Assembly (NCBI RefSeq): GCF_042647465.1
Contig: NZ_JBHRVN010000004.1
Origin: Wagnerdoeblera intermedia
GTDB taxonomy: Bacteria > Pseudomonadota > Alphaproteobacteria > Rhodobacterales > Rhodobacteraceae
DNA length: 64,000 bases
Direction: 5' to 3' (one strand)
Part shown: positions 42,911-51,833 of the stretch, in pieces
How the letters are laid out: each line of letters opens with the position of its first letter
How positions within the stretch are numbered: the first letter of the stretch is position 1
The notes under the pieces: generated by a model
Databases searched by the model: none
Told to the model about the DNA's origin: nothing
What the model saw: only the letters and a program-made list of their open reading frames with translations
Program-made: the position numbers and the translations under genes

Positions 42911-43366
42911 TCACTTCATCCGCAGCCAGGTGATCAGCATGATAAAGAGATAAATCGGAGTCGCGAGGACCTGAAGGATAAGTTCCAACGTAGGTTTGGT
43001 GATGTCCTTCCAGTACTCAACGAGACCGCGGACCAGCCCTGGCAGTTCAAAGATCACAGGCGCGAGCGAAATCCAGAGCCAGAGAGGCACCGGCCGCCCG
43101 GTCCAGAGAAACCAGCCGATCACCGCCACGATGACGAAAAGAAGCCGCGGTACGAAAAACCGATAAATTTCACAGAGCCGCGCTGCAAACCAGGCCGGCG
43201 ACGGCAGCCGTCCGCCAAAGAGCGGCAGGTTCCAGCGAAAGCGCCATTGGGTATATTCCTGCTTTTTGCGCCAGTCGGTGCCGTAAACATGCGGCTCAAG
43301 CTTTTCGAGCTGCTTCAGACCGGCGCGGCGGCCCTTAGGCTTTTTATCGGAAGGAAGCTTTGCCAC
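42911..43366 (-). CDS. Hypothetical membrane protein
   Basis: The predicted 151-residue protein has a lysine- and arginine-rich N-terminus, an aromatic segment (TQWRFRWNLPLFGGRLPSPA), and two or three spans (FVPRLLFVIVAVIGWFLWTG; LILQVLATPIYLFIMLITWL). The start is uncertain: GTG at 43366 gives a natural N-terminus, while a TTG at 43411 follows AGGA. No family or function is recognised. It is transcribed leftward, the same direction as the small membrane protein gene behind it. Confidence 0.6.
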   Translation of the reverse strand: MAKLPSDKKPKGRRAGLKQLEKLEPHVYGTDWRKKQEYTQWRFRWNLPLFGGRLPSPAWFAARLCEIYRFFVPRLLFVIVAVIGWFLWTGRPVPLWLWISLAPVIFELPGLVRGLVEYWKDITKPTLELILQVLATPIYLFIMLITWLRMK

Positions 43367-43471
43367 GCCTGTAACCCGCTGAAGAGGCGGGCAGACGCGC
43401 CCGCAATGCAATCCTAAGATGCGGCGGGGCCTTTGTGCAATCCCCGCAGTCAGGGCTGACTCCAGGACATG

Positions 43472-43502
43472 AAAAAAGCCGCCGGATGACCGGCGGCTTT
43501 CT
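43472..43502 (-). terminator. Terminator after yceI
   Basis: A perfect hairpin has 11-bp arms AAAGCCGCCGG and CCGGCGGCTTT with a four-base loop. On the minus strand a T run follows. It lies 33 bases behind the yceI stop. Confidence 0.85.
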
Positions 43503-43534
43503 CTGGACAGATTTTTCCGGGCAGGGCCGGGAAA

Positions 43535-44110
43535 TCACTCAGCCTTCAGGGCTTCGATCTCGATCAGGATTTTCACTTCATCGCCCACAACCGGAGCAAA
43601 AGCGCCGAGGTTGAAGTCCGAGCGCAGGAAGCTTGCGGTCGCCGAGAAGCCGAGAGCGGGCTTTTTCATCATCGGGTGATCGGCCGACTGGTTCATCACG
43701 GTGTCCAGAACGACCGGTTTGGTTACGCCGTTCAGGGTCAGATCACCGGTGATCTTAGCGGTCTTCTCGCCGGTCACTTCGATCGAAGTGGAGACAAATT
43801 TCGCCACCGGATTTGCTTCAGCATTGAAGAAATCTGCGGTCAGGAAGTGCTTGTCACGCTCCGGCCAGCCGGTTGCCAGCGAGGTGATGGCAAATTCAGT
43901 CTCAACTTTCGAAGCGGCCGGGTTTTCAGCGTCGAAGCTGATTTTGCCTTCAAAGCCACCGAACATCCCATAGGTGTTCGAGAAGCCCATGTGGTTGTAA
44001 GAATAGAGAATCTGGGTGTGGCTTGCATCAAATACATAGTCCACCGGCGCTGCAAAAGCGGGAGCTGCCATCAGCGAAGCGGCCAGTGCGAAAGGGGTCA
44101 GACGGATCAT
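43535..44110 (-). CDS. YceI-family periplasmic lipocalin-like protein
   Basis: The 191-residue protein has a signal peptide (TPFALAASLMAAPAFA, cleaved near residue 20) and then the YceI opening VDYVFDASHTQILYSYNHMG. YceI proteins form a beta barrel that binds polyisoprenoid chains such as an ubiquinone precursor, or amide compounds. KITGDLTLNGVTKPVVLD near residue 113 is the conserved central block. It acts in the periplasm. The gene is monocistronic with its own terminator. Confidence 0.92.
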   Translation of the reverse strand: MIRLTPFALAASLMAAPAFAAPVDYVFDASHTQILYSYNHMGFSNTYGMFGGFEGKISFDAENPAASKVETEFAITSLATGWPERDKHFLTADFFNAEANPVAKFVSTSIEVTGEKTAKITGDLTLNGVTKPVVLDTVMNQSADHPMMKKPALGFSATASFLRSDFNLGAFAPVVGDEVKILIEIEALKAE

Positions 44111-44263
44111 AGCTTACTCCTGAGGGTCGGGACAAACCCGATACCGGACGTTCATGTACCGGCTCGTTTATAATGCCAATTCCGATCTGACGAACAGTTA
44201 ACGTGCGCAGTTGAACACATTGATGTGTCTCAGCCTCCCGCAACGGCAAACCCGTATCTTCCC

Positions 44264-44291
44264 TTGCATCCGCGATCTGCCCGTGTATAAA
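44264..44291 (+). promoter_or_regulatory. Sigma-70-type promoter of the rpsF-rpsR-rplI operon
   Basis: TTGCAT (44264-44269) and TATAAA (44286-44291) stand 16 bases apart, a near-consensus housekeeping promoter. Transcription would start near 44298, leaving an untranslated leader of about 98 bases before rpsF. Confidence 0.7.
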
Positions 44292-44395
44292 GCCCCATCC
44301 TTCCGCGTCTGTTTTTCACCGGCGCATACCCTCATGGACGGGGTGCGGAAGGTTAGTCTCCGTCCTACGAAATGCGCTCTGACATCGGAGTTTAC

Positions 44396-44797
44396 ATGCC
44401 GCTTTACGAGCATGTCCTCATTGCGCGTCAGGATCTTTCCACCGCGCAGGCCGAAGGCCTCATCGAGCATTTCACCGCAGTAATCTCGGACAACGGCGGC
44501 AAAGTCGTTGCTTCGGAATACTGGGGCGTCAAAACGATGGCCTATAAGATCAACAAAAACCGCAAAGGCCACTACGCCTTCCTGCGCACCGATGCTCCGG
44601 CAGCGGCTGTTCAGGAGATGGAGCGTCTGGCCCGTCTTCACGACGACATGATGCGCGTTCTGTCGATCAAAGTTGAAAAGCACGAAGACGGCCCGTCCGT
44701 TCAAATGCAAAAACGCGACGAGCGTGGCGACCGTGATGGCGCACCGCGCGGCGACCGTGGTGACCGTGGCGGTTTCGACCGTCGCGAGCGTCGTTGA
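44396..44797 (+). CDS. rpsF: 30S ribosomal protein S6
   Basis: The 133-residue protein binds 16S rRNA next to S18 on the small subunit platform. The family start PLYEHVLIARQDLSTAQAEG and the KTMAYKINKNRKGHY block are present. A charged C-terminal tail of repeated Arg, Gly and Asp (ERGDRDGAPRGDRGDRGG) extends beyond the core. ATG at 44396 follows GGAG; a frame upstream is open but not used. Codon bias is strong. rpsR starts 17 bases later. Confidence 0.97.
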   Translation: MPLYEHVLIARQDLSTAQAEGLIEHFTAVISDNGGKVVASEYWGVKTMAYKINKNRKGHYAFLRTDAPAAAVQEMERLARLHDDMMRVLSIKVEKHEDGPSVQMQKRDERGDRDGAPRGDRGDRGGFDRRERR

Positions 44798-44814
44798 TAG
44801 GGGAGCACTGACCA

Positions 44815-45042
44815 ATGGCTAGCAAACCCTTCTTCCGCCGTCGTAAAGTCTGCCCGTTCTCCGGTGAGAACGCTCCGGCGATCGACTACAAAGACGTGAA
44901 ACTCCTGCAGCGCTACATCTCTGAGCGCGGCAAGATCGTTCCGGCCCGCATCACCGCTGTTTCGGCAAAGAAACAACGCGAACTGGCACGTGCTATCAAG
45001 CGCGCCCGTTTCGTTGCTCTGCTGCCCTACGCTGTGAAATAA
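44815..45042 (+). CDS. rpsR: 30S ribosomal protein S18
   Basis: The 75-residue protein partners S6 on the 30S platform. It begins KPFFRRRKVCPFSGENAP and contains the conserved KRARFVALLPY tail. Length and sequence are standard. GGGGAGCACTGACC precedes the start. It is the middle gene of the S6-S18-L9 operon. Confidence 0.97.
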   Translation: MASKPFFRRRKVCPFSGENAPAIDYKDVKLLQRYISERGKIVPARITAVSAKKQRELARAIKRARFVALLPYAVK

Positions 45043-45054
45043 GGAGACACTTCG

Positions 45055-45627
45055 ATGCAAGTTATCCTTCTTGAGCGCGTCGCAAAACTCGGCCAGATGG
45101 GCGATGTCGTCAACGTAAAGCAGGGTTACGCACGTAACTTCCTGCTGCCGCAGGGCAAAGCCCTCCGTGCGTCGGAAGCGAACATCAAATCCTTCGAAGC
45201 CCGCAAAGCGCAGCTCGAAGCCCAGAACCTCGAGACCAAAGCAGAAGCAGCCGCTGTTGCTGAAAAGCTCGACGGTCAGGTCTTCGTGGTCATACGTACC
45301 GCTTCGGACGCAGGTTCGCTCTACGGTTCGGTCACCGCACGTGACGCAGCTGAAGCGGCTACCGCTGAAGGCTTCACCGTTGCACGCGGCCAGATCGTTC
45401 TGGACGCTCCGATCAAGACCCTCGGTCTGCATGGCATGACCGTTGTTCTGCACCCGGAAGTCTCGGCACGTATCTCGGTGAACGTGGCCCGTTCGGCTGA
45501 AGAAGCTGAACTCCAGGCTTCGGGCAAATCGGTTCAGGAACTGGCTGCAGAAGCGGAAGCTGCTGCAGATCTGGAAATCCAGAACCTGTTTGACGATCTC
45601 GGCGGCGCTGCCGGCGACGACGAATAA
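45055..45627 (+). CDS. rplI: 50S ribosomal protein L9
   Basis: The 190-residue protein bridges the L1 stalk region of the large subunit and restrains ribosome spacing. The N-terminal domain has the L9 signature GDVVNVKQGYARNFLLPQGK near residue 16. A long helix with KAQLEAQNLETKAEAAAVAE and a globular C-terminal domain follow. The tail beyond residue 150 is longer and more acidic than in E. coli L9, ending FDDLGGAAGDDE. A terminator follows the stop. Confidence 0.97.
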   Translation: MQVILLERVAKLGQMGDVVNVKQGYARNFLLPQGKALRASEANIKSFEARKAQLEAQNLETKAEAAAVAEKLDGQVFVVIRTASDAGSLYGSVTARDAAEAATAEGFTVARGQIVLDAPIKTLGLHGMTVVLHPEVSARISVNVARSAEEAELQASGKSVQELAAEAEAAADLEIQNLFDDLGGAAGDDE

Positions 45628-45653
45628 TCAGATCTCCTTCGGGAGCTTTGAGG

Positions 45654-45687
45654 AAACCCCCGCAGCTTCCGGCTGCGGGGGTTTTTC
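45654..45687. terminator. Bidirectional terminator between rplI and flhB
   Basis: A perfect hairpin has 13-bp arms AAACCCCCGCAGC and GCTGCGGGGGTTT with a five-base loop. It ends the ribosomal operon and, from the other side, the flagellar export operon. Confidence 0.92.
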
Positions 45688-45694
45688 GTTTGGC

Positions 45695-46801
45695 TCAGCT
45701 GGTGACGTGGTGGCTGCCCTCAGGCAGTTTCCGGTGAATGCGCCGGCGCAGATCCAGCACATAGCCCACCAGTTCCGCCACGGCCGCCCAATGTTCTTCC
45801 GGGATCAGAGCATCCTCCTCCGTTCCGGCATAAAGCGCCCGCGCAAGTGGCGGGCTTTCGATCACAGCCACATCATGATCGAGAGCGATATCCCGGATCC
45901 GCAGCGCCTGAAGATCCGTGCCTTTCGCGATGCAGACCGGAGCGGCATCCACCCCGCGTTCATAGCGCAGCGCGACCGCGAAATGGGTCGGGTTTGTGAT
46001 GACCAGTGTCGCCTCAGGCACGGTCTGCATATGAGGGCGGCGCAGGGCGCGGCGGCGCAGCTCCTGGCGTTTGGCGCGGATGTGGGGATCGCCTTCGGTG
46101 TCCTTCATCTCATCCTTCTGGTCCTGTTTGGACATCTTCTGCTTTTTCATCCACTGAAACCGCTTCCAGAAGATATCGAAGGCAACGAAGGGGATCAGGA
46201 TCAGCGCTGCCGTCATCAACAGCTTCACCGATGTCTCACCCAAAAGCGGGATCACCCCCTGAGGGGACAGAATGACCCCCGGAAGAAGACTGTCGATCAC
46301 GGTCTTCAGCGCCATGAATGAGGCTGCGCCCAGGAGCGTCACCCGCAGAATGTTTTTGGTGAACTCGGTCAGGTTCTCCACAGAGAACATCCGCTTCAGC
46401 CCGGCGCCCGGATTGAATTTCGACAGCTTTGGTTTCAGACGCGCGGTGCTTACCAGAAACGGCCCGCTCAGCAGCATCGAGACCAGCGCGAAAACAAAGA
46501 GAACGCCCAGAGCCGGCAGCACAAAGCCCGCGATCAGGGCTGAAAAATCTGACATCACCTCCAGCAGATCCTCAGGCGTGTCCAGCTGCACGCGGGGGGC
46601 CCCTGCAAAGATATCTGCCAGCGAGAGCACCAGCGGGGGTCCGTAAAGCGGGATGACCAGAAGGCACAGCACCAGAAGCCCGAGATAGGCCATCAGATGG
46701 CCCGCCTCTTTGGAGGACCAGGTATCGCCCTTTTGCTTCGCCTGACTGATCTTTCGTTCAGAGGCTTCTTCTGTTTTGGACTCCTGGTCTTCGGTACTCA
46801 T
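45695..46801 (-). CDS. flhB: Flagellar export switch protein FlhB
   Basis: The 368-residue protein has four spans and a cytoplasmic autocleavage domain that switches export from rod/hook to filament substrates. The conserved start DQESKTEEASERKISQAKQK is present, and the cleavage motif NPTHFAVALRYE lies near residue 270 with the expected Asn-Pro-Thr-His. It is the last gene of the flgB-to-flhB operon. Its ATG lies seven bases after the fliR stop. Confidence 0.97.
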   Translation of the reverse strand: MSTEDQESKTEEASERKISQAKQKGDTWSSKEAGHLMAYLGLLVLCLLVIPLYGPPLVLSLADIFAGAPRVQLDTPEDLLEVMSDFSALIAGFVLPALGVLFVFALVSMLLSGPFLVSTARLKPKLSKFNPGAGLKRMFSVENLTEFTKNILRVTLLGAASFMALKTVIDSLLPGVILSPQGVIPLLGETSVKLLMTAALILIPFVAFDIFWKRFQWMKKQKMSKQDQKDEMKDTEGDPHIRAKRQELRRRALRRPHMQTVPEATLVITNPTHFAVALRYERGVDAAPVCIAKGTDLQALRIRDIALDHDVAVIESPPLARALYAGTEEDALIPEEHWAAVAELVGYVLDLRRRIHRKLPEGSHHVTS

Positions 46802-46808
46802 GGCGGCC

Positions 46809-47561
46809 TCAGGGCATAAGGGTCAGGAAGAAAGCGGCATAAAGATCGGCAAAATGGCGCAGGATCGCCTCGGCGCTCATCCACAAGAGCCAGAGGCCGA
46901 GGAAAATGGTGGCGGGTCCGGCGACGAAAAACACGGGCAGCGCAGGCATCACCCGGTTCGCCACGCCAAGGCCCAGGTTGTAGATCACGCCAAAGACAAA
47001 AAAGGGCGCGCCCAGAAGGACGGCGGTGCCCAGGCTTTTTACGGCCAGCTGCACAATCTGCCCCGTCAGATCGCCGAGCGGCAGCCAGGCCGGCGAGAGC
47101 AGCTCATAGCTGTAGATCAGCCCGCGCAGCATCAGATGATGGCTGTCGGTCAGAAAGATCAGCGCGCCCGCCGCGATCATCAGAAACTGCGAGATCGCAG
47201 AGGCGCCCTCATAATGGGTATTGCCCGCAGCCAGAGCGCTGGAAAGCGAGGTCACAAAGGAGATGATCGCGCCCAGCGAATGCAGCGCGGCAAAAAGGAT
47301 CCGCGCGCCTGCGCCGATATAAAGCCCGATCAGCGCCTCCCGCGCGATCAGTGCCGTCAGAAGCACCGGGCGATCGGGCAGGACCACCGGCACAACCGGC
47401 AGCAGGACCAGCGAAAAGATCACCCCCAAAGCCAGTCGCAGACGGCCAGGGACCTGGACATCCCCGAAGCCTGGCAGAAACATCAGGGCGGTGCCCACAC
47501 GGGCAAAAACCACTAGCGCCCCGGTGATCTGTGCGGCCGTCCAGGCGCTGATCGGATCCAC
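46809..47561 (-). CDS. fliR: Flagellar export gate protein FliR
   Basis: The 250-residue membrane protein has about six predicted spans and forms the export gate with FliP and FliQ. Family landmarks are VFARVGTALMFLPGFGDVQV near residue 18, ALIAREALIGLYIGAGARIL near residue 72 and VMPALPVFFVAGPATIFLGL near residue 200. It starts with GTG, three bases after the flhA stop, with GGAG eight bases upstream. fliP is not in this window, unlike in many bacteria where fliP-Q-R are together. Confidence 0.95.
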   Translation of the reverse strand: MDPISAWTAAQITGALVVFARVGTALMFLPGFGDVQVPGRLRLALGVIFSLVLLPVVPVVLPDRPVLLTALIAREALIGLYIGAGARILFAALHSLGAIISFVTSLSSALAAGNTHYEGASAISQFLMIAAGALIFLTDSHHLMLRGLIYSYELLSPAWLPLGDLTGQIVQLAVKSLGTAVLLGAPFFVFGVIYNLGLGVANRVMPALPVFFVAGPATIFLGLWLLWMSAEAILRHFADLYAAFFLTLMP

Positions 47562-47564
47562 GCG

Positions 47565-49673
47565 TCAGGCTCCGATCGTGGCCACAGTGCGCAGGCGGGC
47601 TTTGCGGTGGATCTCATTATGCGAGATCACCTGGGTCATGGGCGAGACCCGCTCGATCATAGAGCGCACGATGGGACGCACTTCGGGAGAGACCAGCAGC
47701 GCAGGCCATTCGTCATTTTGCGCAAATTTCGCCAGTTCTGCCCGGGCGGCGGTGACAAAATCCTGTACCCGCGCGGGCGACATCAGGAAACTCACCTCAT
47801 CGCCCTGAACACGGGCCGACTGGGCAAATTCCCCCTCCCACTGACCGCCGAGCGCGACGATGCGGACATAGCCGTTCTCATCTTCCAGGGTTTTGCAGAT
47901 CTGCGACGAGAGCCTTTTGCGGACATGCTCGGTAATGAAGGTCAGGTTTTTCGAGGCGGCGCCCGCTTCGGCCAGGGCCTCGGCGATCAGCGGCAGATTG
48001 CGGATCGAGACCCGCTCACCCAGCAGATTCTGCAGGACATTCTGCGTCAGAATAACCGGTGAGGGGTTGGGGATGTCGTTGATCAGCTTTTGATATTCAC
48101 GATCGAGCCCTTTAATCAGCTCCTGCGTGGCGCCATAGGTCAGCATCTCGGGCAGATGTTCGCGGATCACTTCCGTCATATGGGTGATGACGACAGATTC
48201 GCCGTCCACCACGGTCAGACCCCGGGCCTCCGCACGCGGCACCAGTGAGGGGTCGATCCAAAAGGCGTTCAGATTAAAGGTCGGCTCTTTGACCCGCTCT
48301 CCGGCGATGTCCTGGGCTTCATTGGCCGGATCGATCACCAGACGGCTCGCGGGGCGCAGCTCACCCCTTGCGGCCTCGACCCCCTGCACGATGATGGCAT
48401 AGCTCATGGCGGACAGGGCGGCATTGTCTTTGATCCGCACCGGCGGCAGCAGAAAGCCGTAGTCTGACGCAAAGAGGTTGCGCAAAGACTTCACCTTGCC
48501 CGGCAATGCCGCATCCGGCGAGCCGATGAGCGGGATCAGGGCCGCGCCCAGTTCCAGCCGCAGGGTGTCAATTTTCAAAAGATCCGCAGGCTCTTCGGGC
48601 GGGGTTTTGCCAGCCCGGGCCTCAGCCAGCTCGCGGGTGGCAGCGTCTTCGCGGGCCTTTTCGGCCGCCCGGCTGACCGCCCAGCCCAGGGCTGCAAGCC
48701 CCGCTGCAAGCAGGGTGAAGATAAAGAGCGGAAAGCCCGGCAGAAGCCCCAGACAAAAGACAATTGCCGCCGCCATATAAAGCGCGCGCGGCGAGCCGCC
48801 GAGCTGGCTGATCACCGCCTCGTTGGCCGCGCCCTCGGTGCCGCCTTTGGTCACGATCATGCCGGCTGCGAGTGAGACGATCAGCGCCGGGATCTGGCTG
48901 ACCAGACCATCGCCGATGGTCAGAACGGTGTAGTTCTGCAGGGCGGCCATGACCGGCATATCGTGGCGCAGCATGCCGATCAGCAGCCCGCCCACGATAT
49001 TGATCACCGTAATGATGATCGAGGCGACGGCATCGCCGCGCACGAATTTTGCCGCACCATCCATGGCGCCGAAGAAACCGCTCTCCTGCTCAACCTCACG
49101 GCGGCGGCGGCGGGCCTCGGCTTCATCAATGGCACCTGCGCCCAGATCGGCGTCGATGGCCATCTGCTTTCCCGGCATCGCATCGAGCGAGAAGCGGGCC
49201 GAGACCTCAGCAATCCGGGTCGAGCCTTTGGTAATGACGATGAAGTTCACGGTCACCAGAATGACGAAGATCACCGTGCCGATGATAAAATCACCGCCGA
49301 CGACAAAATAGGCGATCCCCTCAATCACGCCGCCTGCCGCATCGGTGCCGGTGTGGCCCTGAGAGAGAACGAGGCGCGATGAAGCGATTGAGAGCGCCAG
49401 CCGCATCATGGTCACAACCAGCAGCAGGGTCGGAAAAGAGTTGAACTCCAGCGGCTTGCGCACCCAGAGAGCCACCATCAGCACCAGAACCGATACCGCA
49501 AAAGACAGCGCAAGCCCGAAGTCGAGCAGCAGCGGTGGCAGCGGAACAAAGAGCACGCCGAGAATCGCCATAACCCCGATGGCAAAACCGATATCCCGGT
49601 TGTCGCCCAGACCGTTAAACCAGTTCAGGACGGGCAGGGCGGGCCCGGGCGTTTTGGGGGCGGGGCGTTTCAT
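47565..49673 (-). CDS. flhA: Flagellar export protein FlhA
   Basis: The 702-residue protein has eight N-terminal spans and a large cytoplasmic domain forming the nonameric export ring. The FHIPEP signature region is seen in FNSFPTLLLVVTMMRLALSI near residue 72, followed by FVVGGDFIIGTVIFVI and ITKGSTRIAEVSARFSLDAM near residue 148 with the family's conserved charged residues. The C-terminal part contains DPSLVPRAEARGLTVVDGES. Length is typical. The transglycosylase gene lies two bases upstream. Confidence 0.97.
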   Translation of the reverse strand: MKRPAPKTPGPALPVLNWFNGLGDNRDIGFAIGVMAILGVLFVPLPPLLLDFGLALSFAVSVLVLMVALWVRKPLEFNSFPTLLLVVTMMRLALSIASSRLVLSQGHTGTDAAGGVIEGIAYFVVGGDFIIGTVIFVILVTVNFIVITKGSTRIAEVSARFSLDAMPGKQMAIDADLGAGAIDEAEARRRRREVEQESGFFGAMDGAAKFVRGDAVASIIITVINIVGGLLIGMLRHDMPVMAALQNYTVLTIGDGLVSQIPALIVSLAAGMIVTKGGTEGAANEAVISQLGGSPRALYMAAAIVFCLGLLPGFPLFIFTLLAAGLAALGWAVSRAAEKAREDAATRELAEARAGKTPPEEPADLLKIDTLRLELGAALIPLIGSPDAALPGKVKSLRNLFASDYGFLLPPVRIKDNAALSAMSYAIIVQGVEAARGELRPASRLVIDPANEAQDIAGERVKEPTFNLNAFWIDPSLVPRAEARGLTVVDGESVVITHMTEVIREHLPEMLTYGATQELIKGLDREYQKLINDIPNPSPVILTQNVLQNLLGERVSIRNLPLIAEALAEAGAASKNLTFITEHVRKRLSSQICKTLEDENGYVRIVALGGQWEGEFAQSARVQGDEVSFLMSPARVQDFVTAARAELAKFAQNDEWPALLVSPEVRPIVRSMIERVSPMTQVISHNEIHRKARLRTVATIGA

Positions 49674-49675
49674 GC

Positions 49676-50485
49676 TCAGCTCTCCGGCGGCAAAAAGGCG
49701 GGCAGGACGGGCTCCAGATCGAGGGCCGAGTAAAGCGTGCGGCGCGAACCTTCCTCTCCGGCGATCTCTGCCCCCCAGATGGCGCCTTCGGTGTGCCAGC
49801 TTGCCGGGGCGCGGCCAGGCGGCGAAGTCTGAGGCATCTCTCCGGCGGCGGCGAAGGCTCTGGCGCGAAACTCTGCGAGCCTTGCGCCCGCGACGGCCTG
49901 GTTGCGCGCCAGCGAGGTCAGATAGACCTGCTGCGGCGCAGGCGAATGAGAGTGATAGCGCCCGGCGGCCAGCTGCCAGTCACCGGCCTCATCGTAAAGG
50001 CTGCGCAGAAAACGGGCGGCGTAGCTGACGTTCACAACAGGATCAAACCCCTCGGCCAGGCTCAGGAAGGCCTCGGGGTGCCAGCGCAGATTGATCTGCA
50101 GACAGCCCACATCGATCGAGCGGACCCCCTCGTCCTGGCGCTGGCGCACGAAAGCCATGGCGGCTTCGCGGGTCTCAAACCGGCGGCCCTCGCCTGCGGC
50201 ATTCACGCTCCAGGGCCAGACGGTCAGACCGCCCGGCGCCTTATAGCCCGCCTCCTGCAACCCAAGGGCCAGCAGGAGGTTGTTCGGGATCTGATAGGTC
50301 TGTTCCGCCTCAAGAATGGCTGCGAGGCACAGCCCGCCGGGATCGCCCTCCGAAAGCGGTGCGTAGTCCATCGGCGCTTCCGGGGAAGGCGGCGGTTCTG
50401 CGGGAGCATTCAGCCAGCCCCAGGACAGGGCAGGACCGGAAAAACAAAGCAAAGCCACAGACGCTGAGAGGAGATGACGCCTCAC
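49676..50485 (-). CDS. Lytic transglycosylase in the flagellar export operon (SltF-like)
   Basis: The 269-residue protein has a signal peptide (SASVALLCFSGPALSWGW) and an SLT-fold muramidase domain at about 50-210. The likely catalytic Glu is in LLALGLQEAGY near residue 77, and DVGCLQINLRWHPEAF near residue 125 is the substrate-groove block. It probably opens the peptidoglycan for the rod, as SltF does in R. sphaeroides; this is inferred from position and domain. The GTG start overlaps fliQ by 4 nt and flhA starts two bases beyond its stop. Confidence 0.88.
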   Translation of the reverse strand: MRRHLLSASVALLCFSGPALSWGWLNAPAEPPPSPEAPMDYAPLSEGDPGGLCLAAILEAEQTYQIPNNLLLALGLQEAGYKAPGGLTVWPWSVNAAGEGRRFETREAAMAFVRQRQDEGVRSIDVGCLQINLRWHPEAFLSLAEGFDPVVNVSYAARFLRSLYDEAGDWQLAAGRYHSHSPAPQQVYLTSLARNQAVAGARLAEFRARAFAAAGEMPQTSPPGRAPASWHTEGAIWGAEIAGEEGSRRTLYSALDLEPVLPAFLPPES

Positions 50486-50751
50486 AGCGCCCCCGAGACA
50501 ATCAGGTCAAAGGCCCGGTCTGAGACGGTTTTCAGCGTCACAAAGATGAAGGGCAGCGCGAGACCAAGAACGATGAAAATCGCAAAGATCTTCGGAACAA
50601 AAGTCAGCGTCATTTCCTGGACCTGGGTCAGGGCCTGAAACAGCGCGATCGCAAGACCGACGACCAGAGCGGCCAGCAACACAGGCGCGGAGGCGATCAG
50701 GATCGCCCGCAGCGTCAGCTGGATCATCTGATGAACATCGGCCTGCTCCAT
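50482..50751 (-). CDS. fliQ: Flagellar export gate protein FliQ
   Basis: The 89-residue protein has two membrane spans (AILIASAPVLLAALVVGLAI and IFAIFIVLGLALPFIFVTLK) and the conserved QALTQVQEMTLTFVPK between them. ATG at 50751 gives the usual FliQ length; a GTG three bases upstream is also in frame. The start touches the fliE stop. It joins FliP and FliR in the export gate. Confidence 0.96.
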   Translation of the reverse strand: MEQADVHQMIQLTLRAILIASAPVLLAALVVGLAIALFQALTQVQEMTLTFVPKIFAIFIVLGLALPFIFVTLKTVSDRAFDLIVSGAL

Positions 50752-51074
50752 CACACGCTCATCCGCATGATTTCCTGATAGGCCTCGACCACGCGGTCGC
50801 GCAGTGCGACGGTGGTTTTTACCGCCGATTCCATGGCGAGGGTGGCCTCGACCACTTTCTGAACCGGCATCTGACCGCGCAGGCCTGCGATGGCGGCGGC
50901 TTCGCCCGCGCGGATCGTCTGAACCTGGGCGCGGGTGGTTTCGCCGAGAAGATCGGCAAAACTCGGGCGCGGGACCTCGGGCGTCAGCTGAAGGGCCGGC
51001 GCTTCGGCCACCGTCAGGCGGCGGGCAGACTGATAGGCACGCGAGGCCCCAAGCGGCGTGAGAGTGGTCTCCAT
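50751..51074 (-). CDS. fliE: Flagellar hook-basal body protein FliE
   Basis: The 107-residue protein links the MS ring to the proximal rod. The family C-terminal block is visible in PVQKVVEATLAMESAVKTTV followed by ALRDRVVEAYQEIMRM. It has no signal peptide, as it is exported by the flagellar apparatus. It lies between flgC (four bases upstream) and fliQ. Confidence 0.95.
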   Translation of the reverse strand: METTLTPLGASRAYQSARRLTVAEAPALQLTPEVPRPSFADLLGETTRAQVQTIRAGEAAAIAGLRGQMPVQKVVEATLAMESAVKTTVALRDRVVEAYQEIMRMSV

Positions 51075-51078
51075 CGGC

Positions 51079-51492
51079 TCAGCTCAGCAGATCAAGGAGC
51101 TGGCTGCGCATCCGCCGCCCGCTGTCATACATGTTAAGGTTCGCCTCATAACTTCTTGAAGCTTCGCGCATATTCGCCATTTCGATCAGCGGCTCGACAT
51201 TGGCGCGCTTGACCATGCCCGCCGCGTCCGCCGCCGGATGCGACGGATCATGCACCAGCGGGAACGGCGAGGGATCTTCTGAAATACGGCCCGGTCCAAG
51301 CATCTCGGCACCGGTGGCGGGATCGAGCATCCGTTCAAAGCTGACCTCGCGGCGGCGATAGGGATCGCCCCCCGCGATGGTTGAGGTGCTTTGCGCATTG
51401 GCGATGTTCTCAGCCGTGATGCGCAGCCGCTCGGATTGCGCACGAAGACCGGAGGCGGCGGCGGCACCGATGGCGCGAAGCGGATCGCTCAT
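51079..51492 (-). CDS. flgC: Flagellar basal-body rod protein FlgC
   Basis: The 137-residue rod protein shows the N-terminal rod motif AENIANAQST near residue 28 and the C-terminal MANMREASRSYEANLNMYDS, which packs in the rod coiled coil. PFPLVHDPSHPAADAAGMVK is the central block. The start overlaps the flgB stop by 4 nt (ATGA). Confidence 0.96.
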   Translation of the reverse strand: MSDPLRAIGAAAASGLRAQSERLRITAENIANAQSTSTIAGGDPYRRREVSFERMLDPATGAEMLGPGRISEDPSPFPLVHDPSHPAADAAGMVKRANVEPLIEMANMREASRSYEANLNMYDSGRRMRSQLLDLLS

Positions 51493-51833
51493 TTGCCCAC
51501 CGCCAGCGAAATCAGATCATGGCCCCGACGGTAAAGCCGCGCGGCAAGGCGGTGGCTTTCCTCGGTCTCAGAGGCCAGAAGGGATTGTTCCTCCAGAACG
51601 ACACGATTGCCGTCAGCCGAGACATCCCAGGGACTCGCGGCCTCACGGCTCTCGGCCACACCGGTGGCGAGGAAGTCCTCAAAAGAGGTCAGATCGCGGG
51701 CGCGGTATCCGGGGGTATCAGCATTGGCAATATTGGCTGCAAGCACCTTCTGGCGCTCGGCAAGCCAGTCCATCCGCTCTGAAGCGAGGCGGAAGAAAGA
51801 AGGGCTTACAGCGGTATCCGGTCGGATGGTCAT
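51489..51833 (-). CDS. flgB: Flagellar basal-body rod protein FlgB
   Basis: The 114-residue proximal rod protein contains VLAANIANADTPGYRARDL near residue 31, the typical rod N-terminal motif. ATG at 51833 is chosen because AAGGA stands eight bases upstream and gives a normal N-terminus; the frame is open a further 52 codons. It is the first gene of an eight-gene operon and diverges from fliI. The C-terminal rod helix is short, as usual for FlgB. Confidence 0.95.
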   Translation of the reverse strand: MTIRPDTAVSPSFFRLASERMDWLAERQKVLAANIANADTPGYRARDLTSFEDFLATGVAESREAASPWDVSADGNRVVLEEQSLLASETEESHRLAARLYRRGHDLISLAVGK

